The position numbers were made by a program, and so were the translations under genes. Shown piece by piece: positions 47,249 to 56,600 of a stretch of 64,000 nt of DNA. Numbering within the stretch: the stretch's first letter is position 1; each line of letters opens with the position of its first letter. The stretch spans positions 1 through 64,000 of the forward strand of contig JAOXRS010000253.1 in assembly GCA_025800385.1 (NCBI GenBank). Reading direction: 5' to 3'. The stretch comes from Candidatus Albibeggiatoa sp. nov. NOAA. Its GTDB lineage: Bacteria; Pseudomonadota; Gammaproteobacteria; Beggiatoales; Beggiatoaceae. The notes under the pieces are model-generated. The model searched no databases and was not told where the DNA came from. It saw only the letters and a list, made by a program, of their open reading frames with translations.

Positions 47249-47768
47249 TGAAACAAAAAATGATGATGCAGAGAAAGCGGCTGCTTTGTATCAATATGCA
47301 AAAGATGTTTATGACGAGGAATTGAAACGTTATAACCGTATTGATGATAAAGCGTTTAAACTTTTGTCAGTTTTGAGTATTTTTATTGGTTTGTTTGGGT
47401 TTATTTTGAGATGGTTAGCGGAAGAAATTATTCCACCTGAAAGTTTATATGCTTGGATTGTCTTGATTAGCTCATCTGGTTTATTGATTGCCTCATGTGT
47501 GTCTTGGTGGCTGATGTTTAGAGTTATCGAAGTAAGTGATTTACAGAAAATGCCACTTGATAGAGGTGTTTTTGATTTCTTTAAAAATGATTTACATGAT
47601 ATTCATCAGGGTTTTGCTGAAACATTTGAAGAAGCGAATCAAACAAATAGAAAATTAAACGATAAAAAAGCTAAAACTCTATCATTTGGTTATAAAGGTA
47701 TTTTTACGACAGCTATTTTTTTTGTTATTTTCATTATTGCTGTTTGTTTGTATTATTGGTTTAAATAA
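47241..47768 (+). CDS. Small membrane protein, possible effector of the cyclase-like gene
   Basis: The 175-residue protein has a charged helical N terminus (1-38), hydrophobic helices at about 40-57 and 70-93, a charged soluble segment, and a C-terminal helix at about 153-173. The order resembles small membrane effectors of nucleotide-signalling defence systems (SLATT/PycTM-like), with a D-x-K-A pattern before the first helix, but the resemblance is only by layout. It overlaps the upstream cyclase-like gene by 8 bases and is therefore coupled to it. A third gene follows 20 bases later. Confidence 0.6.
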   Translation: MNDETKNDDAEKAAALYQYAKDVYDEELKRYNRIDDKAFKLLSVLSIFIGLFGFILRWLAEEIIPPESLYAWIVLISSSGLLIASCVSWWLMFRVIEVSDLQKMPLDRGVFDFFKNDLHDIHQGFAETFEEANQTNRKLNDKKAKTLSFGYKGIFTTAIFFVIFIIAVCLYYWFK

Positions 47769-47788
47769 TTTCTTAGGAGAATATTTTT

Positions 47789-48184
47789 ATGACTGATAAA
47801 AAAGAGAAAAAGACAACTCGTCCTCGTCCTACTACTTCTGCTGAACGTTATAAAGACCGCTCAATAAATATTAGTGGCAATGTTGCTGGAGCAAATATAA
47901 ATACTGGAGATCATGTAAAGCAGACTATTAAAAATCAAAATACAGAGCCAGACAACCGAAGCTTAGAAGTTTTGCTCAATGTTTTAGCAGAAAAAATTCA
48001 AAATATTGAAAATGAGTTTAGTCGTAATGCCGCTCAACAGGGACTTAATGCTATTTCAGAACAATCAAGTAAGCCGCAAGCTAAACGAGATAAAACAACA
48101 TTAGAAAATGCTCTTAGTTTTATACAAAATGTTACCAATGCTGTTAGCGAGATTCAGGCTATTAAGCAAAAGCTACTAGGTTAA
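47789..48184 (+). CDS. Small GNV-motif protein of the cyclase-like cluster
   Basis: The 131-residue soluble protein has a basic N terminus, the motif INISGNVAGANINTGDHV at 26-43, and a helical, probably coiled-coil C-terminal half. Segments of the form xISGNVxGxxINxG also occur in bacterial signalling and conflict proteins next to STAND or CHAT domains, by recalled pattern. Its role is unknown; an oligomerising or adaptor part is one reading. TTAGGAGAAT precedes the start. It ends a three-gene unit with the cyclase-like and membrane proteins. Confidence 0.55.
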   Translation: MTDKKEKKTTRPRPTTSAERYKDRSINISGNVAGANINTGDHVKQTIKNQNTEPDNRSLEVLLNVLAEKIQNIENEFSRNAAQQGLNAISEQSSKPQAKRDKTTLENALSFIQNVTNAVSEIQAIKQKLLG

Positions 48185-48195
48185 TCATTGGCTCG

Positions 48196-48269
48196 TTCCC
48201 AAATTTTGCAGCTCTTTTACAGCCTTTCTATTTGGGAATGCCTGTCCTACAAGCTCTGCTTGCTGAGCT
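48196..48269. repeat. Hairpin element after the cyclase-like cluster
   Basis: TTCCCAAAT (48196-48204) pairs perfectly with ATTTGGGAA (48230-48238). A smaller inverted repeat AGCTC...GAGCT (48252-48256, 48265-48269) follows. The phrase CTCGTTCCCA...GGGAATGCCTGTCCT resembles dispersed intergenic repeats seen in many gammaproteobacterial genomes, by recall. It may also terminate the unit. Confidence 0.5.
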
Positions 48270-49060
48270 GAGGCGCATCATACAAACTCTATACTCACTA
48301 CATTTACCCCATCGCTGAAACCTATGCCTCATGTGCAGCCACTTTCACCTACTCATCCGCATGAAACCCCAACCACAAGGCTACCTTGAAAAGACATTGA
48401 ATTAATAAAAAATGCCAATATATTTTGTGCCATGTATTTTATATAGTTCTGATATAAATAGGTATTGTTATTGCATGTATTTTGTGTGGGATAGATTGAA
48501 GATAAACCAAATTTAACCTTATTATAATTTTTTTATCTTTATGTGATTAAATTAATGAAGCATTTTTAACTATTAAAAGTAGCATAGCGAATCAAAACCA
48601 TTTAACTAGCTAAATTTACTATACAAATAAAACATGCTCTAATTGTAAGGTTTTGTTATCTTGTCATATTTTTGTCGTATTTCTATATTAAAGCAAGCAA
48701 CGCCTGCTATCTATGATTTAAGACCTATTATCAAGGATAGGAGTTAACAAAACTTATAGTTTAAGTTATAAATATAAGCAAAGAAGAATTATATAATATA
48801 ACTAACGAATTTTTTGATTTATTTGGCACAGCAAAAAACAGCATTTGTGCCATTTTTCCGTCTATCTATTTATGTAAGTTAGGCTAGAAAATTGTTTAAA
48901 AACAAGCTAGAATTACCACAGTTATTTTCATTCTATTGTTTTGAAATAAAATTATCTCTGTGTAACTAGCAATTAAAACTTGCTAAGTTCGCCTCAATTT
49001 TTAGCCTACCTATAAAATTAGCGATTTCAGGATTTACACAGTTTAACCAAGGAGCGTAAC
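48270..49060. other. Long intergenic region before the thioester-domain protein gene
   Basis: About 790 bases with no ORF on either strand that looks real. The first 150 bases are less AT-rich and may be decayed coding sequence or repeat. The rest is very AT-rich and probably carries a long leader and promoter for the downstream gene, whose ribosome site is AAGGAG at about 49049. Confidence 0.5.
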
Positions 49061-50755
49061 ATGTCTCGCGTTAATTCTAAACTTAGAGCCTCTATCGTAG
49101 CAGCTCTTTTTACTTTAGGCTTCTCAGGTGCTTCTCAAGCATCTCTGGTCGCTGGTGGTACAGCTTCTAGCGATGCAGCTGGTGAGTATAATGGAAAACT
49201 AATCGGTGTAGCAGCAGGACAAGCGGTATCTGGTACGTTACATGGCGAACCGTACAATGTAGGTTGGGCTGGCGTTATTAAATTAGGCCTTTATGATGAT
49301 GATGGTAACTTAATCAGCACAGCTGGCACTTATTGTACTGACTTACAACATCCTACATCTGTTGGTACAACTTACAACACTAGTAAAGAAGAAATGAGTT
49401 GTAGCTTAAAATATTTGGTAAACAACTATCCAGCTGAGTTTAGTGGGTTGACTTCTACTGAAGCGGCTGCACGTCAAGCGGCTGTTTGGTTTTTAGCAGA
49501 TGGTTTTAATGCTTCAACACCAATCAGTGTAGCTAACCGTAAAGATGCAATCGTTGCTGATGTATTAGCAAATGCTGACTGCTCTAACTATGAAGAACCT
49601 CTTCACTTAAGCGTTTCTACTAATACTGTTGTAACGTATGAAGGTGAAACGGTAACTTACACTGTATCAGCAACGCGTGGTGGTCAACCTGTTGCAGGTG
49701 AAGAAGTCACATTATCAACAGACTTTGGTGCATTAAATACAACAACTGTTACCACTGATGAGTTTGGTGAAGCTACATTTACAGTTGCAGCAAGCGGTGC
49801 TGGCACAGCTACTATTGAAGCGACAGCAAGCTATACATTACCAGCAGGTGTTATTTTCCATGCACTTGATTTAGAAAGACAAAAATTATTATTAGCTGAC
49901 AGCCAAGAAGGTTTAACTTCTGCTAATACGACAACAGTATGGCAAGTTGCTGAAGGTTCTATCACAGTTAACATCTTCCATGACCGTGATATCAATGGTC
50001 AAGATGCAGGTGCTGATAATGGTGAAGAGGACTTAGCAGGTTGGACTGTTAAATTACTTAATAGCAGTGGCAATGTCATTCAAACAGCAACAACTGATGA
50101 CAATGGCTTAGTGTTCTTTAACAACGTACCTAATGGTGATTACTCAGTGACTTACGATTTACAAGACACTTGGTTAGACACTAATGGTGACGCGCCAGTT
50201 GCTGAAGCAGGTGTATCTGACACAATCACTGTTGACAACGACAGCCATTATGAAGATATGGGTGTAATTCAAACTCCATTCGTTGATGTTTGCGTTTACT
50301 TTGACAACAACAGAGATGGCCAATTAAATGAAGGCGAGTCTTTATTAAGTGGTTGGGATGTTGAATTATTCCGTCAAAACGGTAGTGCGGTTGTTGGTGC
50401 AAGCGGTACAACTAACGAAGATGGTAAAGTCACATTAACTTTCCACCGTCATAGTGATTTCGAGTTAGGTGGTGAAAACTACTTTACAGCATTAATTGAG
50501 CAAGACGCTTGGACTGCATTACAAGATGCGGATAGCGATAGTGACAACGGTGTTGCAACAACTGATGTCTTCACTTTAACTGATGATATGTATGAAGAAA
50601 TTTGCTTCCCAGTTGAAGAAGAAGATGGCGGCCAATTAGGTGATGGTGATGAAAAATGCGATCCAGAAGTTGAAGAGTGTGATGACTTATCAGTTGATGG
50701 CATCGAATCTACTATCATTAACTTATATGACGGCTTAGCAGTTGACGGTGAATAA
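49061..50755 (+). CDS. Secreted thioester-domain protein with Ig-like and SdrD-B-like repeats
   Basis: The 564-residue precursor has a signal peptide (to about 27, SQA). The first domain (about 30-170) contains YCTDLQHP with Cys92 and ARQAAVWFLADG with Gln139. This is the Cys/Gln pairing of thioester (TQXA-type) domains that form a covalent bond with host or matrix amines. A Big1/invasin-like Ig domain follows (about 180-270). Two SdrD-B-like domains (about 300-400 and 405-515) with DNNRDGQLNEGE calcium-type loops come next, then an acidic tail with two Cys. No LPXTG, PEP-CTERM or membrane anchor is seen. It is probably secreted or shed, with adhesion as the likely role. Confidence 0.8.
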   Translation: MSRVNSKLRASIVAALFTLGFSGASQASLVAGGTASSDAAGEYNGKLIGVAAGQAVSGTLHGEPYNVGWAGVIKLGLYDDDGNLISTAGTYCTDLQHPTSVGTTYNTSKEEMSCSLKYLVNNYPAEFSGLTSTEAAARQAAVWFLADGFNASTPISVANRKDAIVADVLANADCSNYEEPLHLSVSTNTVVTYEGETVTYTVSATRGGQPVAGEEVTLSTDFGALNTTTVTTDEFGEATFTVAASGAGTATIEATASYTLPAGVIFHALDLERQKLLLADSQEGLTSANTTTVWQVAEGSITVNIFHDRDINGQDAGADNGEEDLAGWTVKLLNSSGNVIQTATTDDNGLVFFNNVPNGDYSVTYDLQDTWLDTNGDAPVAEAGVSDTITVDNDSHYEDMGVIQTPFVDVCVYFDNNRDGQLNEGESLLSGWDVELFRQNGSAVVGASGTTNEDGKVTLTFHRHSDFELGGENYFTALIEQDAWTALQDADSDSDNGVATTDVFTLTDDMYEEICFPVEEEDGGQLGDGDEKCDPEVEECDDLSVDGIESTIINLYDGLAVDGE

Positions 50756-50802
50756 GAACATTTGTTCTATCACTTACTCACTAAAGTAGTCTGTTAGTTA
50801 AT

Positions 50803-50843
50803 AACCCTCTGAAGCATCTGTTTCAGGGGGTTATTTCATTTTT
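50803..50843 (+). terminator. Rho-independent terminator
   Basis: AACCCTCTGAA (50803-50813) pairs with TTTCAGGGGGTT (50821-50832), followed by ATTTCATTTTT. It closes the thioester-protein gene. Confidence 0.8.
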
Positions 50844-50958
50844 AGTGGTTACTGATTGAAAGAAAGATAATACAGAAAAGACTAAGTAATAAGTTGTTTA
50901 GGCACGTATTGTTGTGATTCAATATAAACCATTCAAAAATGGCTGATATTTCTCTTAA

Positions 50959-51813
50959 TTAAACAATTCGGCGATAAACTGTTTGCTGTAATAATTGATA
51001 ACGTGTACTGAGTTGAAATAAATTTTCTGAATGTCCAACGAATAAACAGCCATTCTTATCCATCAGATTGGCAAAGCGATCAAATAAAACCCGCTGAGTC
51101 GGCTTATCAAAATAAATCACCACATTACGACAAAAAATAATATCGATAGGCCCATGCATTGGCCAGTTATGCATTAAATTCAAGGTTTTGAATGTAATCA
51201 TCGATTGTAATTCAGGTACGACTTGAACCTTACCTTCATGAATCCCAGAACCTCTTTTAAACCAGCGTTTGATTCGAGTATTTGAAATACCTTCGATTCT
51301 ATCCAGCGTATAAACCCCTTGTTTACCTCGCTCTACCATGGAAGAATCTAAATCTGTGGCCAAAATTTTTATATCCCAATCAATTGGCATATTTTCTTTT
51401 AATACCATTGCCAAAGAGTAAGGCTCTTCACCACTGGCACAACCTGCTGACCAAATCCGTAAACGGCGAGAATAAGATTTGCGAGCGATTAATTCTGGCA
51501 ATAACTTTTTCTCCAAAAACTGAAAATGATGTGGCTCTCGAAAAAAGGCAGTCAAATTAGTCGTCACCGCATTTACAAATTGTATCAGTTCATCACCGGG
51601 ATTCCGCTTTAACATTTTGTAATAGCTAGCAAAACTATTCATTTTCAAAGCACGTAACCGTCTAGCCAAGCGACTATATAACATTTCTTGTTTGTGCTCA
51701 GATAAATTAATACCCGTATGTTCTTTTACTAATTTGCGTAATAATTCAAAATCTTGATTGGAATACGCAAATTCACGTTCTATTGTCATATTTTTCGAGA
51801 CTGCTTTATCCAT
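50959..51813 (-). CDS. cheR: CheR-type protein-glutamate methyltransferase
   Basis: The 284-residue enzyme uses SAM to methylate glutamates on chemoreceptors. It has the CheR helical N domain (about 15-90), then TNLTAFFREPHHFQFL, the SAM motif WSAGCASGEEPYSLAM, and IIFCRNVVIYFDKPTQR near the C terminus. No receptor or other che genes are adjacent. Its start overlaps the stop of the upstream STAS gene by 8 bases (ATGGATAA), so the pair is coupled. An inner start at residue 9 is possible. Confidence 0.93.
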   Translation of the reverse strand: MDKAVSKNMTIEREFAYSNQDFELLRKLVKEHTGINLSEHKQEMLYSRLARRLRALKMNSFASYYKMLKRNPGDELIQFVNAVTTNLTAFFREPHHFQFLEKKLLPELIARKSYSRRLRIWSAGCASGEEPYSLAMVLKENMPIDWDIKILATDLDSSMVERGKQGVYTLDRIEGISNTRIKRWFKRGSGIHEGKVQVVPELQSMITFKTLNLMHNWPMHGPIDIIFCRNVVIYFDKPTQRVLFDRFANLMDKNGCLFVGHSENLFQLSTRYQLLQQTVYRRIV

Positions 51814-52303
51814 GAACTTCTGTTGGTAAACCTAATGGCGTTGAAATACCTAATAAACGTGCTGATTCACACAGATATTCGGAATAGTCAACCCAACACA
51901 CTGTAATATCAGCTTTAAGCATAAATGCTAGTAATAGTTGTAAACTGGCTGTATCAATTCTTTGCACATTCTTGCCAGATAGCTGCACCCGTTTCCCTAA
52001 ATATTGCTTCAACTGATTATGTAGCTCTTCAACATCTGCAATGGTCAAAATAGGATTTAAACTGATTTTTATCCAATCACTGCTCATATGGTCGTGGCTT
52101 TCAGTGTTGGACTGAGTTGGGGAGGTTTGTTCTGGTACAACAGATGACTGTGTATATGGCTTATTACTCTTTGTAAAATCTTGCTCTCGAACATTTGAGT
52201 TATTCGCGCTACGATAAGCATATTCTGGCATTTGTTCAAAAATAAGTGAATATAAAACATGGAAGCCATTCGTAATATTAGCAAAAACATTGGTTATATT
52301 CAT
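51806..52303 (-). CDS. STAS-domain protein coupled to cheR
   Basis: The 165-residue protein has a variable, Ser/Thr/Asn-rich N-terminal half. A STAS fold (about 75-160) includes LTIADVEELHNQLKQYLG and RIDTASLQLLLAFML, in which the Thr-Ala-Ser segment is the usual phosphorylation loop. STAS proteins act as partner-switch antagonists or assemble with chemotaxis clusters. Coupling to cheR suggests the latter. A GGGGCAG precedes the start at 52303. Later in-frame starts would give a STAS-only form. Confidence 0.75.
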   Translation of the reverse strand: MNITNVFANITNGFHVLYSLIFEQMPEYAYRSANNSNVREQDFTKSNKPYTQSSVVPEQTSPTQSNTESHDHMSSDWIKISLNPILTIADVEELHNQLKQYLGKRVQLSGKNVQRIDTASLQLLLAFMLKADITVCWVDYSEYLCESARLLGISTPLGLPTEVHG

Positions 52304-52613
52304 AAATACTGCCCCCTGATACTATATGCTTATAATATCGTTTTTAAAGTGATTATACGACTTTGTCAAGCTTTAGATATTTTTAAAACAAAAGCCTACA
52401 AATTCAACTAGTTTTATATGATAAAGTTTTTACGTCTACACGCTGTAATAAAATACACACTAAACACTCAAATGGATAAAAACAGCCATTTTTGAAAGCA
52501 ATCAAAGTAGTTTATAATAAGCCCCGAATGTAACAAATCTATTGTATTTTTTATAATTTTCCCCATGATGTTGTGCCAGTATATTAATAAAAAAGCTGAC
52601 TAAAGGACGGATA
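52304..52613. other. Divergent intergenic region
   Basis: AT-rich spacer between the STAS and hemN genes. It must hold both promoters. I searched for an FNR box, expected for some hemN genes, and saw none. Confidence 0.5.
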
Positions 52614-53996
52614 ATGCAACAAACGACTGTTTTTGATTTAGACTTGATTCAACGCTATGACAAAGCTGGCCCACGTTATACTTCCTATCCTACTGCTGTG
52701 CAATTTCATGAAGGGTTTGCAAGCAAAGAATATATTGAATATGCGAAAAATAGTAATGTAGACAATGCACCTCTGTCTTTATATTTCCATATTCCGTTTT
52801 GTGATACGGTCTGTTTTTACTGTGCGTGCAATAAAGTCGCAACCAAAAATCACCAATTAGCAGTTGAATATTTACAACGCTTGTTAAAAGAAATTGAATT
52901 ACAAGCCGCTCTGTTTGATAAACAACGTCCTGTAACCCAATTACACTGGGGTGGTGGTACGCCGACCTTTTTAAATTTAGATGAAATGTGGCAATTGATG
53001 GATACCACGCGCCAACATTTCAATTTATTAGATGATGATACAGGTGAATATTCGATTGAAATTGATCCGCGTGAAGCTGATGCTAATACGATTAAGTTAT
53101 TGCGCGAATTAGGCTTTAACCGCATGAGTTTGGGGGTACAGGATTTTGACCCGAAAGTACAAAAAGCCGTAAATCGAATTCAGACCGAAGCAGAAACATT
53201 TGCTGTTTTAGAAGCCGCGCGTAAAGAAGGTTTTCGCTCTATTAGTATTGATTTAATCTATGGTTTACCACATCAAACTCAAGACAGCTTTAAAACTACA
53301 TTAGATAAAGTGTTACAAGTTGAGCCTGAACGTTTATCAATTTTCAACTATGCACATTTACCCACTTTATTTAAACCCCAACGCCGCATCAATGAAACCG
53401 ATTTGCCTACACCAGCCCAGAAATTAGATGTGTTACAAATGACTATTAATTATTTGCTGGATGCAGGTTATGTGTATATTGGCATGGATCACTTTGCTAA
53501 GCCTGATGATGAATTAGCAGTGGCACAGCGTAATGGTACGTTATATCGAAACTTCCAAGGCTATGCGACTCATGCAGACTGTGATTTGGTCGCAATGGGC
53601 AGCACATCAATCAGTAAAGTCGGGGCAAGCTATAGTCAAAATGTCAAAACCTTAGAAGAGTATTATGCTCGCATTGATAATAATGAATTGGCTGTTTTCC
53701 GTGGTATTGCTTTAAATGAGGATGATGTGTTACGCCGCGAAGTGATTACTCAGTTAATCTGTCATTTTGGCTTATCGATTCCAAATATTGAAAAACAGTT
53801 CAATATTGATTTTAAACAGTATTTTGCGCAGGAATGGACTGAGTTAGATAAATTACAACAAGACGGTTTAATCACTTATGACGACCAGATGATTGAGATT
53901 TTACCTGCTGGCCGTTTATTGGTGCGTAACATCTGTATGGTGTTTGATATTTATCTGCGTCAAGCTAAAGAACAACGTTTTTCTAAAGTCATTTAG
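52614..53996 (+). CDS. hemN: Oxygen-independent coproporphyrinogen III oxidase
   Basis: The 460-residue radical SAM enzyme converts coproporphyrinogen III to protoporphyrinogen IX for heme synthesis. The [4Fe-4S] motif is CDTVCFYC (Cys63, Cys67, Cys70) followed by ACNK, as in true HemN. YTSYPTA near the N terminus, LHWGGGTP, and MDHFAKPDDELAVAQ with NFQGYATHADCD identify HemN rather than the HemW relative. AAAGGACGG precedes the ATG. lspA follows after 30 bases and is probably cotranscribed. Confidence 0.96.
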   Translation: MQQTTVFDLDLIQRYDKAGPRYTSYPTAVQFHEGFASKEYIEYAKNSNVDNAPLSLYFHIPFCDTVCFYCACNKVATKNHQLAVEYLQRLLKEIELQAALFDKQRPVTQLHWGGGTPTFLNLDEMWQLMDTTRQHFNLLDDDTGEYSIEIDPREADANTIKLLRELGFNRMSLGVQDFDPKVQKAVNRIQTEAETFAVLEAARKEGFRSISIDLIYGLPHQTQDSFKTTLDKVLQVEPERLSIFNYAHLPTLFKPQRRINETDLPTPAQKLDVLQMTINYLLDAGYVYIGMDHFAKPDDELAVAQRNGTLYRNFQGYATHADCDLVAMGSTSISKVGASYSQNVKTLEEYYARIDNNELAVFRGIALNEDDVLRREVITQLICHFGLSIPNIEKQFNIDFKQYFAQEWTELDKLQQDGLITYDDQMIEILPAGRLLVRNICMVFDIYLRQAKEQRFSKVI

Positions 53997-54026
53997 CAAT
54001 TAACTTATTAAATGGAATTAGGCTGT

Positions 54027-54539
54027 ATGTCTCAAACCAACAATCATTTGTTACACAGCGGTCTCGCTTGGGTCTGGATCAGCATCATTGTGGTGATATT
54101 AGATCAGGTTAGTAAAATCTGGGCTGATACCACCTTGGTTTTCGGCCAACCTGTGGAAATTCTGCCTTTTTTGAATTTTACTTTGCTTTATAACACAGGC
54201 GTTGCATTTAGTTTTATGGCGGATGCAGGTGGCTGGCAGCGGTGGCTGTTTACTGGTTTAGCAGCTGTCATTAGTGTGATTATTATGGTTTGGATGGCAC
54301 GTACACCGCGTTCACAAATTTGGGTGAATAGTGCATTAGCAATGATTTTGGGTGGCGCAATTGGCAATAATTTGATTGATCGTTTGCTTTACGGCCATGT
54401 AATTGACTTTATTGATGTATATTATCAACAGTGGCATTGGCCTGTATTTAATATTGCAGATAGCGCAATTACAGTGGGTGCAATCATGCTACTCATTGAT
54501 GCGATTTGGTTTGCAGATGAGAATGCTAACGTGAAATAA
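54027..54539 (+). CDS. lspA: Lipoprotein signal peptidase II
   Basis: The 170-residue inner-membrane aspartic protease removes signal peptides from prolipoproteins. Four hydrophobic helices are visible. The catalytic Asp residues are in GGAIGNNLIDRL and FNIADSAI, with the intervening YGHVIDFIDVYY motif. The start at 54027 is chosen because AGGCTGT lies just upstream; the in-frame ATG at 54012 has no ribosome site. It lies after hemN rather than in the usual ileS-lspA order. Confidence 0.95.
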   Translation: MSQTNNHLLHSGLAWVWISIIVVILDQVSKIWADTTLVFGQPVEILPFLNFTLLYNTGVAFSFMADAGGWQRWLFTGLAAVISVIIMVWMARTPRSQIWVNSALAMILGGAIGNNLIDRLLYGHVIDFIDVYYQQWHWPVFNIADSAITVGAIMLLIDAIWFADENANVK

Positions 54540-54563
54540 TGTTTTACTAGCAGCCATAAAAAT

Positions 54564-54608
54564 GGCGATTAAGTTTTATATTATGCTTAATCGCCTTACT
54601 GATTTTTT
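54564..54608. terminator. Terminator between lspA and the TIGR00266 gene
   Basis: GGCGATTAAG (54564-54573) pairs perfectly with CTTAATCGCC (54586-54595), followed by TTACTGATTTTTT. It serves the plus strand and, being between convergent genes, perhaps both. Confidence 0.85.
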
Positions 54609-54646
54609 ACAAATAACTTTTCAGTCGAACTGTCAAAAACGTGTTC

Positions 54647-55387
54647 TTAGTTTTGGTTATTTCCTGTTGATGGAATTTTATCTAAAATACGATCCGCCAT
54701 CCGTGAGAAAGGCAGACTTTGTAAATACACTGTACCTGTGCCTTGCAATGTCGCTAGAAACAAGCCTTCACCACCAAAAAACATCGATTTTAAATTACCT
54801 GCACGCGTAATGTCGTAATTGATACTGGGGCTAAAAGCAACTAGACAACCTGTATCTACCCGCAAGGTTTCATTGCGTAACTCTTTGCGAATGACTGTCC
54901 CACCTGCATGAATGAACGCCATACCATCACCGTTCAATTTTTGCAAAATAAAACCTTCACCGCCAAAAAAGCCAACACCTAAACGTCTTTGAAATGCAAC
55001 TGAAATTTCTGTACCCAATGCCGCACAGAGAAAAGCATCTTTTTGACAAATCAACTCACCGCCGATATCTACCATATCAAGTGGAATAATTTTACCGGGA
55101 TAGGGCGCAGCGAACGCAACCCGTTTTTTACTTTGCCCTGTATTGGTGAAATGAGTAATAAAAATTGATTCACCTGCAAGCAAACGTTTACCCGCGCCCA
55201 ACACCTTTTGGAGAAAACTGGCTTGAGGCTCAGAACCATCACCCATTTTTGCCTCGAATACGATGTCTTCTTCCATATAATTCATCATACCCGCTTCGGC
55301 AATAATGGTTTCTTGTGGATCAAGCTCGATCTCAACAATCTGCATATCATCGCCAAATAACTCGTAATCCACTTCATGGCATCGCAT
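54647..55387 (-). CDS. TIGR00266/AIM24 family protein
   Basis: The 246-residue soluble protein has the pattern of the AIM24/TIGR00266 family, a beta-rich fold of unknown function found in all domains of life. Characteristic segments are [29 protein letters not shown] and [16 protein letters not shown], with the repeated FFGGEG. No catalytic residues are known. AAAGGAAAAG precedes the start. It is convergent with lspA. Confidence 0.85.
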   Translation of the reverse strand: MRCHEVDYELFGDDMQIVEIELDPQETIIAEAGMMNYMEEDIVFEAKMGDGSEPQASFLQKVLGAGKRLLAGESIFITHFTNTGQSKKRVAFAAPYPGKIIPLDMVDIGGELICQKDAFLCAALGTEISVAFQRRLGVGFFGGEGFILQKLNGDGMAFIHAGGTVIRKELRNETLRVDTGCLVAFSPSINYDITRAGNLKSMFFGGEGLFLATLQGTGTVYLQSLPFSRMADRILDKIPSTGNNQN

Positions 55388-55463
55388 AACTTTTCCTTTA
55401 GTTTGATGCTACAGCTATCTATCTCACAAGAAGCAGTAATTTTTAAGCAATGACTGAGTCGAC

Positions 55464-56600
55464 TTAGCCCGCAGTACCCGCACTGTCTTTTTTACTAAAT
55501 ACTTCTGTCATTGATTTTACAATTTCCTTACGTACATGACGTAAACGCGGCTTGTTTTTTTCATCAAACGGCATAGGACGACAGTTTTGCATTGCTTGTA
55601 AACCGACTCGTGCAGTCATCACACCACTACCCAAACCTTGCGCCATCTGACCAGACATCACTGATAATACTGAACCGCCTAAAATTTCTGCCATCCCGTC
55701 AGCAGCGGCCTCACTCACATCAGCATAAAGCAAGTTTTGAATCACTGCGCCAAACAACATGAATGAGCCGATAAATCCGGGGCGACCACTGTATAAAGTT
55801 GCGATGTCTTTGACCAATGCAGTATTGCGCCATAATGTGAAAATCACATCGAGTAAACCAATTTGGCTTAACATGGTTAATAACGCTGTTTCTTTCGAAC
55901 GTTGTACCACGATTTGATAGGCTTGCTTGTCTAAATCCGACATCACTTTTTGAGTGAATAACTCATACACTTCTTGGTCATGATGGGCATCTGTTACCGC
56001 TGCATAAAACTGGTTTAAATTGCCCTTCATATCTGGACGTTCTAAGTAAAGGCTTGCCACCCTATTCACATAAGGCATTGCCCGCCCATGACCTTGAGAA
56101 TCAAACAATTGAAACCCTTCGGCTTGTAATTCACTGACCGTCTTTAACTGTAAAATTTTATTGTAAGAACGATAAGTTAAACCTAAGGCTGTCGCTGTGA
56201 TACCTGTAATTAAAACTAAAAATACCGTACCTAAAACAAAGCTATTATCATACTGTTCATCTAAAAATAACGCTGTATCAACCACTAACGCTAACAATAA
56301 AAATGAACCTAAAGAAACGCCTAACCAGCCCCATAAACTCACATTGTCTAATTGACGAGTAGGTGCATTGGGTGCAATCGCTGCTGCGCCGCCTGCATAG
56401 TTAACATCAACACTATCCCATTCATCATAATCGCTGGTATCAGGCTCGTGTGCCATCAACAACGCATTGGTTTTTAAAGTCGCATCCGCAGGAATAATCA
56501 CGGGCTGCGTGTAATTCAATTCAACCTTCTGTTCTTCTTCTACATTCTCTACTGCATCTAAATCAAATATTTTCGGGGTTGCCCAAGCTGTTGTTGTCAT
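55464..56600 (-). CDS. ycjF: YcjF family inner-membrane protein
   Basis: The 378-residue protein has an acidic soluble N terminus (1-90), two hydrophobic helices (about 95-115 and 125-148), and a C-terminal DUF697-like domain with long helices and Gly/Ala-rich FGAVIQNLLYADVSEAAADG. This is the YcjF family, cotranscribed with the GTPase YcjX in gammaproteobacteria as part of envelope stress operons. Its start overlaps the ycjX stop. Function is unknown beyond the association with YcjX. Confidence 0.88.
   Translation of the reverse strand: MTTTAWATPKIFDLDAVENVEEEQKVELNYTQPVIIPADATLKTNALLMAHEPDTSDYDEWDSVDVNYAGGAAAIAPNAPTRQLDNVSLWGWLGVSLGSFLLLALVVDTALFLDEQYDNSFVLGTVFLVLITGITATALGLTYRSYNKILQLKTVSELQAEGFQLFDSQGHGRAMPYVNRVASLYLERPDMKGNLNQFYAAVTDAHHDQEVYELFTQKVMSDLDKQAYQIVVQRSKETALLTMLSQIGLLDVIFTLWRNTALVKDIATLYSGRPGFIGSFMLFGAVIQNLLYADVSEAAADGMAEILGGSVLSVMSGQMAQGLGSGVMTARVGLQAMQNCRPMPFDEKNKPRLRHVRKEIVKSMTEVFSKKDSAGTAG

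Noticed and set aside
47241-47768. Calling the membrane protein a Pycsar effector
   Set aside because: Only helix layout and a D-x-K-A pattern match, and the partner cyclase lacks catalytic residues. This is kept as a hypothesis only.
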